A stretch of 36,512 nt of DNA from JBBIII01 sp037446575. Lineage in GTDB: Bacteria > Bacteroidota > Ignavibacteria > UBA10030. Where the stretch lies: the NCBI GenBank assembly GCA_037446575.1, contig JBBIII010000017.1, forward strand, positions 1 through 36,512, in the 5' to 3' direction. This document shows, piece after piece, positions 1 to 6,943 of this stretch. Made by a program: the position numbers and the translations under genes. Each line of letters starts with the position of its first letter. Positions within the stretch are counted from its first letter, which is position 1. The notes below the pieces were generated by a model. It worked only from the letters and a program-made list of their open reading frames with translations. It was not told the DNA's origin and ran no database searches.

Positions 1-80
1 CAAATTATCAGAAAACGCTGAAAAAGTCAATTAATGAAAAAATGATCCCTATTATGCTATAATATCTTAAGCAACTCGAA

Positions 81-878
81 TTAAAATTTTTTCTGCAGAT
101 TTCTATAATTATTTCCTATAATTCTATTAGATTTTAAAATACGCAATTCTGGGTTTCCTTTTGCAGTTTGGTATGCCCAATCAAATTTTATCCAGCTATT
201 TCCAATGTCTGTAATTCTAATCTTGCCATAGTTATTATCAACAGTCCAAACTACGTAGGTATGACCTTTAATTGCTTCCGCCGCCTTTGCTAATGACCAC
301 CCGTTTTGTGGAGATGCAGATATTTCATCGAGCGAACTTGTATATCCCATATCTTGAATATCTGTATCATAAAAAACTTTGAGATATAAATAACCATTCA
401 TTTTTATTAAAAAGAAATCTGCGTTTATATCAAAGTAACTAAGCGTTTTATATTGCGAAAAACTATAAGCAGAAGTATAACGCACGGCGGCTGTATCATA
501 AATAACAACTCCAAATCCTTCCGGGCGTGGAGTATCATATACAACATCTTTTGTTAATTTGCTTTCATTTCCGCTAAAATCATAGGCGCTTAACGCATAA
601 TAATAAGTTACTCCGTTTATAGCTCCATAATCAACTAAACTTGTTGTCGTGGTGGATGCTATTAAACTATATCTCCCATCGTACTTATTGCTTACCCATA
701 CATTGTAACCTTTAACATCATGTGCCTGACTGGGCAACCATCTAATTTCGATGGCATTATCTAATGAAATGGTTCGAATGCCTTGCGGGGGAGGCGGAGG
801 CATTGTATCAATCTCATCTGCTTTTTTGCATCCGATTAACAATGCAAGAAAAATAGACGTTGTAAGTATTATTTTCAT
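81..878 (-). CDS. fibronectin type III-containing lipoprotein
   Basis: 265 aa. The N-terminus is a short lipoprotein signal ending in a lipobox (L-L-I-G-C, Cys17), so the protein is probably lipid-anchored in the cell envelope. A proline run (MPPPPP) at about residues 26-31 links the anchor to a fibronectin type III-like domain (about residues 33-115, with the typical I-x-W-L-P, Y-x-V-W-x-S and Y-Y-Y-A-L-S-A-Y-D strands). The C-terminal 150 residues are beta-rich and I do not recognise them. An AAGGAGA ribosome binding site lies 5 bases before the ATG, which fixes the start. It is separated from pyrC by about 200 bases and probably forms its own unit. Function unknown; surface binding or a structural role is only a guess from the domain. 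Confidence 0.8.
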   Translation of the reverse strand: MKIILTTSIFLALLIGCKKADEIDTMPPPPPQGIRTISLDNAIEIRWLPSQAHDVKGYNVWVSNKYDGRYSLIASTTTTSLVDYGAINGVTYYYALSAYDFSGNESKLTKDVVYDTPRPEGFGVVIYDTAAVRYTSAYSFSQYKTLSYFDINADFFLIKMNGYLYLKVFYDTDIQDMGYTSSLDEISASPQNGWSLAKAAEAIKGHTYVVWTVDNNYGKIRITDIGNSWIKFDWAYQTAKGNPELRILKSNRIIGNNYRNLQKKF

Positions 879-1084
879 AATTTCTCCTTAGAATATTTCT
901 AAAATTTACATACCAAGGAGTATGCCATTTATTTCACTTTTTTTATTGAAAAAACAAATATCCCCTCAACGCTATGTAAGGAAAACAAGAAAGAGTGTAG
1001 CTAATATTGAACGATTCAACTTTTACGGCGCTTCAAAGTAAGACAGTGAATGCTAAATTAAATGCACAATAGAATATTTCTTTA

Positions 1085-2371
1085 CTAATTCGTCAACATG
1101 ATTTTGCCGTTATTAATTACTCCTATTGATTTTCCTTTAAGTTTCCAACCGTTGAAGGGCGAGTTTTTAGACTTTGACCGAAAAGAAGATACATCAACAA
1201 CCCACTCTTTTTTTGGATCGAGCAATGTTAAATTTGCTATTTCTCCCTCTTCTAATTTGATAATAGGTAAATTAAGAATTTTCCGCGGGTTAATAGAAAA
1301 TTTTTCGATTAATTGAACTAAGCTCAAATATTTATGCTCAACAAGTTCAGTTATAGCTAACCCAACAGAAGTCTCTAAACCTACAATTCCAAAAGGCGCT
1401 TGTGCAAATTCTACTTCCTTTTCATCGATTGTATGAGGCGCATGATCCGAAGCGATAACATCAATTGCTCCATCTTGCAACGCTTCTTTAATTGCCTCAA
1501 CATCATCTTTTGTACGCAAAGGGGGATTCATTTTTAAGTTTGTGTCAAAGCTTTCGATAAGATCATCCGTTATTGAAAAGTGATGAGGCGCTGCTTCACA
1601 GGTTACATTAAGTCTATCCTTTTTCGCCCGCCGAATACATTCAATTGAACCAGTTGTACTGATATGCGCAACGTGATATTTCGCCTTTGGAATATATTTT
1701 AAAATAATTAAATCGCGTGAAATCATAAGCTCTTCTGCAATTGGTGGGATGCCCGGCATTCCGAATCGGGTTGAATTAAAACCTTCATTCATCAATCCAT
1801 TTTTTGTCATCGTAGGTTCTTCGGCATGTTGTATAACCGCTAAACCATACATAGAAGAATATTCAAATATTCGCCTCATAATTTCCGGATTTGCAATAGG
1901 CGCGCCATCATCGGAAAAAGCAACTGCGCCAGCTTTTGCTAACTCTGCCATAGGCGAAAGTTCTTCGCCTTTTCGTCCTTTAGTTGCCGCCGCAATAGGA
2001 AAAACATCTACTAATCCGCCGGTTACGCGTTTGCCCTCTTCTTGCACATATCTTGCAACCGATTCTTCATCAATTGCCGGATTTGTATTAGGCATGCAAC
2101 ATACAGCGGTAAATCCACCTGCCGCGGCTGAAGCACAACCGGTTGTTATAGTTTCTTTATGTTCATATCCCGGTTCACGCAGGTGAACATGCATATCAAT
2201 AAATCCGGGTGCAACTATTTTATTTTTTAGGTCAATTGCTTCAAATGATTTATTTGGTGTAATAGAATTACCAATTTTTTCTATTTTGCCATCGATTATT
2301 AAAATATCCTGAATTGTATCTTTTCCAGAACTTGGATCAATAATGTGCGCAGATTTTAAATGTAATTTCAT
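1085..2371 (-). CDS. pyrC: dihydroorotase
   Basis: 428 aa, the usual length of class I (long) dihydroorotases. It interconverts N-carbamoyl-aspartate and dihydroorotate in de novo pyrimidine synthesis in the cytoplasm. The metal-binding D-M-H-V-H-L-R-E-P-G-Y motif is at about residues 59-69 and the late D-V-I-A-S-D-H-A-P-H motif near residue 305 supplies the catalytic Asp. It is the third gene of pyrR-pyrB-pyrC, starting 12 bases after pyrB with an AAAGGT ribosome binding site. Expression is therefore expected to be controlled by the PyrR attenuator upstream of pyrR. The family also includes inactive dihydroorotase homologues, but the intact HxH and DHAPH motifs argue for activity. Confidence 0.95.
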   Translation of the reverse strand: MKLHLKSAHIIDPSSGKDTIQDILIIDGKIEKIGNSITPNKSFEAIDLKNKIVAPGFIDMHVHLREPGYEHKETITTGCASAAAGGFTAVCCMPNTNPAIDEESVARYVQEEGKRVTGGLVDVFPIAAATKGRKGEELSPMAELAKAGAVAFSDDGAPIANPEIMRRIFEYSSMYGLAVIQHAEEPTMTKNGLMNEGFNSTRFGMPGIPPIAEELMISRDLIILKYIPKAKYHVAHISTTGSIECIRRAKKDRLNVTCEAAPHHFSITDDLIESFDTNLKMNPPLRTKDDVEAIKEALQDGAIDVIASDHAPHTIDEKEVEFAQAPFGIVGLETSVGLAITELVEHKYLSLVQLIEKFSINPRKILNLPIIKLEEGEIANLTLLDPKKEWVVDVSSFRSKSKNSPFNGWKLKGKSIGVINNGKIMLTN

Positions 2372-2383
2372 TTTTTTTACCTT

Positions 2384-3304
2384 TTAATTTGAAGTTCCTA
2401 ACAAATAAAGCACAGCCATACGAACTGCTTCGCCGTTGGTTACTTGTTCTAAAATTACCGAATGCGGTCCATCTGCTAAGTCTGCCGAAAGTTCGACATC
2501 TCTGTTAATTGGACCGGGGTGCATAATTGTAATTGGTTTCGGGGCACGATCAACCTTTTCTTTGGTAACGCCAAAGTACCGATGATATTCGCGAAGGGAT
2601 GGAAACAGTCCGCTCTTCTGTCTTTCAAGTTGAATTCGTAATACATTTAATGCATCTACATGCGGAATAATATCTTCTAATTTATTATAGACTTTAACGC
2701 CGAGTTGCTCAATTTGTCTTGGGATGAGCGTCGTTGGGGCACACACGGAAACTTCGGCTCCCATAGTTTTCAAGCCATAAATATTTGAGCGCGCAACTCT
2801 GCTATGTAAAATATCGCCTACAATGCAGACCCTAATTCCCTCAAGCGTCCCGAATTTTTCTCTGAGCGTCATCATATCTAATAAAGCTTGCGTTGGATGT
2901 TCGTGCGCTCCATCTCCTGCATTTATTACATTCGCTTTAACTACTCGCGTTAAAAAATGCGGTGCGCCTGAGGCTGAATGCCGAATAACAACCATATCGA
3001 TTTTCATAGCTTCTATGTTGCGCGCCGTATCTTTTAACGTTTCTCCCTTGCTTACACTGCTGCCTGACGTAGTAAAATTTACGACGTCTGCAGAAAGGCG
3101 TCGCTCGGCAAGTTCAAATGAAATTCGAGTCCTTGTTGAACTTTCGAAAAATAAATTTACTATTGTCTTGCCTTGCAGAGGGGGCACTTTCTTAATCGGT
3201 CTCTCTAACACTTCTTTAAAAGAGACAGCGGTATCAAGTATGAGCGTCATATCTTCCTTACTCATACCTTCTAAACCTAGTAAATGTTTACTCTGTAGTT
3301 TCAT
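2384..3304 (-). CDS. pyrB: aspartate carbamoyltransferase, catalytic subunit
   Basis: 306 aa, full length for the family. It condenses carbamoyl phosphate and aspartate to carbamoyl-aspartate, the committed step of pyrimidine synthesis. The carbamoyl-phosphate loop F-E-S-S-T-R-T-R-I-S-F-E is at about residues 53-64 and the H-P-T-Q-A-L-L-D motif near residue 136. The ATG overlaps the pyrR stop by four bases (ATGA), so translation is probably coupled. No pyrI regulatory-subunit gene is in this window, in keeping with PyrR-controlled bacteria that regulate at RNA level. Confidence 0.96.
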   Translation of the reverse strand: MKLQSKHLLGLEGMSKEDMTLILDTAVSFKEVLERPIKKVPPLQGKTIVNLFFESSTRTRISFELAERRLSADVVNFTTSGSSVSKGETLKDTARNIEAMKIDMVVIRHSASGAPHFLTRVVKANVINAGDGAHEHPTQALLDMMTLREKFGTLEGIRVCIVGDILHSRVARSNIYGLKTMGAEVSVCAPTTLIPRQIEQLGVKVYNKLEDIIPHVDALNVLRIQLERQKSGLFPSLREYHRYFGVTKEKVDRAPKPITIMHPGPINRDVELSADLADGPHSVILEQVTNGEAVRMAVLYLLGTSN

Positions 3305-3855
3305 CTTTCTGTTTCCTTATTGTCTGTATCAATTAAATAAACTGCGTCTTCTTTATCTGTCTCAATCATAGCGACTTTAATTTCTTGATTGCGCGATGTC
3401 GGAATATTCTTTCCTACAAAATCTGCCTTAATTGGTAATTCACGATGTCCTCTATCTATAAGAACAAGCAGTTGAATCATTTGCGGTCTTCCTAAATCCA
3501 TTAAAGCATTCAAAGCTGAACGAATTGTTCTGCCTGTGAAAAGGACATCATCAACTAAAACAATAACTTTGCCCCGAACATCAAATAAAATTTCAGTGCT
3601 TTTGAGTTGCGGCTGATCGAGCCGACCGCGAAGATCATCGCGATATAATGTGATATCGAGAACACCCACCTTAACTTCACTGCCTTCAATTTCTGTAATT
3701 TTTTTAGCTATTCGGTGAGCTAAAAATTCTCCGCGTGTTCTAATTCCAACCAATACAACATCCTGAACACCTTTATTTTTTTCAACGACTTCGTGCGATA
3801 AGCGATTTACCGTACGTCTAAGTCCATCAGTATCAAGAACTTTTGTTTTTACCAT
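3301..3855 (-). CDS. pyrR: bifunctional pyr operon RNA-binding regulator / uracil phosphoribosyltransferase
   Basis: 184 aa, typical for PyrR. The PRPP-binding motif V-L-V-D-D-V-L-F-T-G-R-T is at about residues 97-108. PyrR binds a stem-loop in pyr leader RNA when UMP is high and promotes termination; many family members also make UMP from uracil and PRPP. The start ATG has an AAAGGTC site seven bases upstream. The gene is first in pyrR-pyrB-pyrC and is preceded by a leader with both a PyrR-type binding loop and an intrinsic terminator (annotated separately), so it very likely regulates its own operon. Confidence 0.95.
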   Translation of the reverse strand: MVKTKVLDTDGLRRTVNRLSHEVVEKNKGVQDVVLVGIRTRGEFLAHRIAKKITEIEGSEVKVGVLDITLYRDDLRGRLDQPQLKSTEILFDVRGKVIVLVDDVLFTGRTIRSALNALMDLGRPQMIQLLVLIDRGHRELPIKADFVGKNIPTSRNQEIKVAMIETDKEDAVYLIDTDNKETER

Positions 3856-3871
3856 TGTTGACCTTTCTTAA

Positions 3872-3916
3872 TAAATTAAAAAACCTCCATTTCCAGCTAT
3901 TAAGGAAAGGGAGGTT
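3872..3916 (-). terminator. attenuator terminator hairpin of the pyr leader
   Basis: On the minus strand, AACCTCCCTTTCC (3916-3904) pairs with GGAAATGGAGGTT (3894-3882) through 12 of 13 positions around a 9-base loop, followed by a T-rich tract (3883-3872). It sits between the PyrR-binding loop and pyrR, so it acts as the attenuator rather than an end-of-operon terminator. Confidence 0.88.
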
Positions 3917-3969
3917 CAAATTTATTGTTTCTATCAAATACTTCTGATGGATAATTATCAATTTATCCC

Positions 3970-3992
3970 TTCCCTACCTCTCTGGATAAGAA
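3970..3992 (-). promoter_or_regulatory. PyrR-binding RNA stem-loop (anti-antiterminator)
   Basis: The minus-strand leader contains TATCCAGAGAGGTA (3988-3975). It matches the PyrR binding-loop consensus ARUCCNGNGAGGYU except that the closing A-U pair is swapped to U-A, which keeps the pairing. It folds as UUCU/GGAA, a bulged G, UAUC/GGUA and the hexaloop CAGAGA. The 3' side GGGAAGGGA (3974-3966) can alternatively form nine continuous pairs (one G-U) with UCCCUUUCC (3912-3904), the 5' arm of the terminator. The two states exclude each other, as in known PyrR attenuators. Confidence 0.87.
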
Positions 3993-4025
3993 TTAAAAGG
4001 AATCATCAAAGAACATTTACAACCG

Positions 4026-4100
4026 TGGGCGCTGCGGGGATCGAACCTGCGACCTTACGCGTGTGAGGCGTACGCTCTGAACCATCTGAGCTAAGCGCCC
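4026..4100 (-). tRNA. tRNA-Val (anticodon CAC)
   Basis: A full cloverleaf: acceptor GGGCGCT/AGCGCCC, D arm GCTC/GAGC, anticodon stem TACGC/GCGTA with loop CTCACAC (anticodon CAC, reading GUG), T arm GCAGG-TTCGATC-CCCGC, discriminator A. CCA is not encoded. There is a promoter just upstream and no terminator before the PyrR-binding loop 33 bases downstream, so the tRNA and the pyr leader may share a transcript. Confidence 0.97.
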
Positions 4101-4119
4101 TTATTTAATTTTCTTAGTA

Positions 4120-4148
4120 AATATAAGAATACTTCGCTAAGCTTGCAA
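4120..4148 (-). promoter_or_regulatory. sigma70-like promoter of tRNA-Val (and possibly the pyr operon)
   Basis: -35 TTGCAA (4148-4143), 17-base spacer, -10 TATATT (4125-4120), ending about 20 bases before the tRNA 5' end. The same spacing and -10 recur upstream of the other tRNAs in the window. Confidence 0.72.
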
Positions 4149-4175
4149 TTTACTATAAAATTTTTTCGCCGCTTT

Positions 4176-4589
4176 TTACCGACAATACTTATCTAACGCA
4201 GCTCTTGCAGGTTGAAATTTTAATTCATCTGCTTTTTTAAAATCTGGACATGCCTCTTTTTTCTTCTTTAATCCTAATTTAGCCATTGCTCGCCAATAAA
4301 ATGCTTCTGCATATTTAGGATTTAAACTTATTGCTCTATCAAAATCTTTAACTGCGCTTGCATAATCTTTAAGATTATACATATTAATTGCCCTGAAATA
4401 ATAGGGTTTTGGCTCATTAGGATACTGTTCAATTAATTTTGTAAAATCTGCAATCGCACCGTAGTAATCGCCGTTAGCAGATTTATCTAAACCGCTTTTA
4501 AAAAGACCACCCATTACTTGCGCTTGCGACTTATTAATAAAGATAATAATACAAGCAATAAAAACCGGAAAACACATTATCCGTCTCAT
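4176..4589 (-). CDS. secreted tetratricopeptide-repeat protein
   Basis: 137 aa from the second ATG (MRRIM...), which gives a conventional signal peptide (positive start, hydrophobic I-I-I-F-I stretch, cleavage probably after A-Q-A-Q). The ATG four codons upstream (position 4601) is possible, and neither has a clear ribosome binding site. The mature part is three TPR-like helix pairs (A-N-G-D-Y-Y-G-A-I-A-D-F, K-D-Y-A-S-A-V-K-D-F-D-R-A, A-E-A-F-Y-W-R-A-M-A-K-L-G), a protein-interaction fold. It lies between the DUF971 gene and tRNA-Val. Partner and function are unknown. Confidence 0.8.
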   Translation of the reverse strand: MRRIMCFPVFIACIIIFINKSQAQVMGGLFKSGLDKSANGDYYGAIADFTKLIEQYPNEPKPYYFRAINMYNLKDYASAVKDFDRAISLNPKYAEAFYWRAMAKLGLKKKKEACPDFKKADELKFQPARAALDKYCR

Positions 4590-4708
4590 ATCAATACCCA
4601 TCTATTTTTTAACTCAGAGTACTTAATAAGAATTTTTAAATTAATAAACGATACAGTTTTTTAGTCCATTATGCAAGCTATTAATAGTTTATAAAAATTT
4701 TTTACCTT

Positions 4709-5014
4709 CTAAGCATGACTCTTTAAATTTCTCAAAAAATCCCAAGTATAGATTCCAGTATCGTGTCCGTCTTGCCAAATAACCTTAATTGCATAATGAC
4801 CAACTTGTTCAATATTCAGAAGGTGGTATTTGCCTGCTGATTCTTTTTGAGTAACCGGTTTGTAAGTTCTTAATAAAATTGTCTCTCCTTGACAGGTTGC
4901 GCATGGACAATTATCTCTTAAAGTGCGAAGGGATATTGTGCTCTCCTCGTTATCATCCCATTCAATTAACAACATCTCTTCTTCTGGATTTAATTTTATT
5001 TTCTGTGCAATCAT
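4709..5014 (-). CDS. DUF971 (gamma-butyrobetaine hydroxylase N-terminal-like) protein
   Basis: 101 aa, a stand-alone DUF971 domain. A C-x-C-x-x-C group at residues 36-41 (C-P-C-A-T-C) and the C-terminal signature W-x-D-G-H-D-T-G-I-Y-T-W-D-F-L-R mark the family. In other bacteria the domain occurs alone or fused to Mrp/ApbC-type iron-sulfur carrier proteins, so a link to iron-sulfur metabolism is often proposed but not shown here. The three cysteines could bind a metal. The start has an AGGAGA site six bases upstream. Its closest upstream neighbour on the strand is tRNA-Ala with its own terminator. Confidence 0.88.
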   Translation of the reverse strand: MIAQKIKLNPEEEMLLIEWDDNEESTISLRTLRDNCPCATCQGETILLRTYKPVTQKESAGKYHLLNIEQVGHYAIKVIWQDGHDTGIYTWDFLRNLKSHA

Positions 5015-5034
5015 AATTCTCCTGACTTATAATG

Positions 5035-5062
5035 AAAAAGGACAATCGCAATGATTGTCCTT
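5035..5062 (-). terminator. intrinsic terminator downstream of tRNA-Ala
   Basis: On the minus strand AAGGACAAT...ATTGTCCTT forms a perfect stem (5062-5038) followed by a short T run. It begins five bases after the tRNA 3' end. Confidence 0.85.
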
Positions 5063-5066
5063 AATG

Positions 5067-5140
5067 TGGACCGTACCGGGCTCGAACCGGTGACCTCCAC
5101 AATGCCATTGTGGCGCTCTCCCATGCTGAGCTAACGGCCC
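5067..5140 (-). tRNA. tRNA-Ala (anticodon GGC)
   Basis: Acceptor GGGCCGT/ACGGTCC with one G-U pair, D arm GCTC/GAGC, anticodon stem CCACA/TGTGG with loop ATGGCAT (anticodon GGC, reading GCC/GCU), T arm ACCGG-TTCGAGC-CCGGT, discriminator A, no encoded CCA. Confidence 0.97.
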
Positions 5141-5154
5141 TTTTTACTATGTTG

Positions 5155-5183
5155 AATATACCTAAGGTTACATATAAAGTCAA
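5155..5183 (-). promoter_or_regulatory. sigma70-like promoter of tRNA-Ala
   Basis: -35 TTGACT (5183-5178), 17-base spacer, -10 TATATT (5160-5155), about 15 bases before the tRNA. It lies back to back with the promoter of the cytochrome lipoprotein gene. Confidence 0.78.
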
Positions 5184-5194
5184 TTATAAATTCA

Positions 5195-5223
5195 TTGCAT
5201 AATTATATTGTATTCAGTATTTT
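5195..5223 (+). promoter_or_regulatory. sigma70-like promoter of the cytochrome lipoprotein gene
   Basis: -35 TTGCAT (5195-5200), 17-base spacer, -10 TATTTT (5218-5223), 27 bases before the ATG at 5250. Confidence 0.55.
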
Positions 5224-5249
5224 TTTTTAGTATTAAGAAAGATATTATA

Positions 5250-5666
5250 ATGAGAAGAGATTTTGTTATACGATTTTTATTTTTATCGATTTTGGGATTG
5301 ATTATAATTTTCGAATTTATCTCTTGTAAAGATACACAAACTGAAGTTACTAAAGAAATTGTTTTCCCCGACAGCAACGTAAGTTTTTCTAAACACGTCG
5401 AACCATTATTTCAACAAAGATGCGCACAAGCATCATGTCATGGTGGAAACAACCCGCAAGCCGATTTGAATTTAGAGTATAATTCTTATTCCTCAATTAG
5501 AAATAAACCCGGCTTAGTAATTGGGGGCGATGCCAATGGCAGCAGATTAACACAACGACTCGAAGGAAAACTTCCACAAATGCCGCCGCCAAAGTTTCCG
5601 CAATTAACAACGAATCAAATACAAGGCGTAAAAAAATGGATAAATGAAGGGGCTTCGAATAATTAG
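5250..5666 (+). CDS. c-type cytochrome-like lipoprotein with CX4CH haem motif
   Basis: 138 aa from the ATG at 5250, giving a clean lipoprotein signal (M-R-R-D-F..., lipobox F-I-S-C). An upstream ATG at 5208 falls between the promoter -35 and -10 boxes and is unlikely. The mature protein has the haem-attachment motif C-A-Q-A-S-C-H (CX4CH, rather than the usual CxxCH) and a later P-Q-M-P-P-P motif whose Met is a plausible sixth haem ligand. V-S-F-S-K-H-V-E-P-L-F-Q-Q-R-C is typical of short Bacteroidota lipoproteins in this class. It is probably an envelope electron-transfer or haem-binding protein. It is the only plus-strand gene in the first 28 kb and stands alone. Confidence 0.85.
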   Translation: MRRDFVIRFLFLSILGLIIIFEFISCKDTQTEVTKEIVFPDSNVSFSKHVEPLFQQRCAQASCHGGNNPQADLNLEYNSYSSIRNKPGLVIGGDANGSRLTQRLEGKLPQMPPPKFPQLTTNQIQGVKKWINEGASNN

Positions 5667-5686
5667 CTGTATATTTTATCATTATA

Positions 5687-5746
5687 AGTAATTACTCAGC
5701 AAATCACTTATAAAGAAGTCTTTTTATAGAAAAATGAGTGATTACT
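5687..5746. terminator. possible bidirectional terminator (long inverted repeat)
   Basis: AGTAATTACTCA (5687-5698) pairs with TGAGTGATTACT (5735-5746) at 11 of 12 positions plus one G-U, with a smaller nested hairpin (TATAAAGA/TCTTTTTATA). It lies between two converging genes. The stem is AT-rich and lacks a classical GC core, so the terminator role is uncertain. Confidence 0.4.
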
Positions 5747-5769
5747 ATAATTTAGTTATTCCATCCCCG

Positions 5770-6657
5770 TTAAATATTTCTAACATCCCTTCCCCAATGT
5801 AATTTCCGTCTTAAAACGTCGTAATAGCTTGTGTTAAAACGCTTTACTAATTTTGTAGTGAACTTTGACCGAACAATTTTTATTTCAACAGGCGGTTTAA
5901 AAAAAGCTTGCGGTTGTCCATCTGCAACAACATGTATTTTGCCGGCGGCATTTTCAACTTTAAGTTTAATTATCGATTCATCAGGAACTACAACTGTCCG
6001 TGCTGTAAGATTGTGCGGACATATCGGGCTTATTAAAATCGATTTATTTTGCGGCGTTACAATCGGTCCTCCGTTCGATAACACATAAGCTGTTGAACCC
6101 GTTGGTGTTGCTATGATTATTCCATCTCCCATATACTTTGAAAGCAATTCATCATTTACATAAGTATGCGTGCTAAACATTCGAGATGAACCTGTCAAAT
6201 CGAGTACAATATCATTTAAAGCATACATTTGTTTTTTTGATTTTTCGATAACTGCCTCAAGCATCATCCGTTCTTCTATTTTAAACTTGCCGAGTATTAT
6301 TTCATCAAGACATTTATTTAACTCATCAAGAGATACTTCTGCAAGGAAACCAAGTTTACCTAAATTAATGCCTAATATTGGCGTAGAATATCTGTGAACA
6401 AGTCGCGCCATCCGAAGTATAGTTCCATCTCCCCCCAATGAAATTAGAATATCGCATTCTTTATGCAATACTGTTTCGGAAACAATTTTAGATTGATTTA
6501 ATAATTTCTTTTCTACTTTTCCCTTCAATCCAACTGCTAATGATGTTGGTAAAACATAAGATATGCCTTTACTTTTAAATCGTCTAATCAGTCCTTCTAC
6601 GACGCTGGGGAGTTCTTGTTTTTCAATATTTCCTGTTATAGCAAATTTCATAATCAT
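5770..6657 (-). CDS. nadK: NAD kinase
   Basis: 295 aa. It phosphorylates NAD to NADP. The G-G-D-G-T-I-L-R motif is near residue 75; the second signature runs from N-D-I-V-L-D near residue 147 to D-G-I-I-I-A-T-P-T-G-S-T-A-Y near residue 178. The ATG overlaps the stop of the DUF1844 gene by one base (TAATG), so translation is probably coupled; a second ATG two codons on is possible. It is the last gene of leuS - glycosyltransferase - DUF1844 - nadK. Confidence 0.95.
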   Translation of the reverse strand: MIMKFAITGNIEKQELPSVVEGLIRRFKSKGISYVLPTSLAVGLKGKVEKKLLNQSKIVSETVLHKECDILISLGGDGTILRMARLVHRYSTPILGINLGKLGFLAEVSLDELNKCLDEIILGKFKIEERMMLEAVIEKSKKQMYALNDIVLDLTGSSRMFSTHTYVNDELLSKYMGDGIIIATPTGSTAYVLSNGGPIVTPQNKSILISPICPHNLTARTVVVPDESIIKLKVENAAGKIHVVADGQPQAFFKPPVEIKIVRSKFTTKLVKRFNTSYYDVLRRKLHWGRDVRNI

Positions 6658-6941
6658 TATTTCGTTTCTGTCGATTGTTTGTCCTTATTCACTTCATCTA
6701 CATAATTAAGTTTTAATTCCTTTAATATTTCTCTCAAAAATTTCGATTCATCGTCTGATAAATTGCCTCGAGTTTTTTCTTCTAACATATCAAGCATATC
6801 GATTGATAATTGCGCCTGCTGAAGGTCTCTTTCGATTTTATCAGAAATTGGACTTTTTATTTTACCCATTTGCTGTATAGCCGCCGATTGAAATGTAAAA
6901 ATTAAGCTAAAGAATAAAGAAGAAGATTTGTCTTTTTCCAT
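6657..6941 (-). CDS. DUF1844 protein
   Basis: 94 aa. The sequence S-L-I-F-T-F-Q-S-A-A-I-Q-Q-M-G followed by D-L-Q-Q-A-Q-L-S-I-D-M-L-D-M-L-E-E-K-T and G-N-L-S-D-D-E is characteristic of the DUF1844 family of small helical proteins. Function unknown. An AAAGGTG site precedes the ATG. It lies two bases after the glycosyltransferase stop and overlaps nadK, so it is firmly inside this operon. Confidence 0.88.
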   Translation of the reverse strand: MEKDKSSSLFFSLIFTFQSAAIQQMGKIKSPISDKIERDLQQAQLSIDMLDMLEEKTRGNLSDDESKFLREILKELKLNYVDEVNKDKQSTETK

Positions 6942-6943
6942 AT

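Noticed and set aside
1..80. TATAAT-like hexamer near position 57 on the plus strand
   Set aside because: It would read antisense into the lipoprotein gene and has no matching -35; likely chance in AT-rich DNA.
1749..2186. 145-codon frame antisense to pyrC
   Set aside because: Shadow of a well-supported gene; no family motif, no ribosome binding site.
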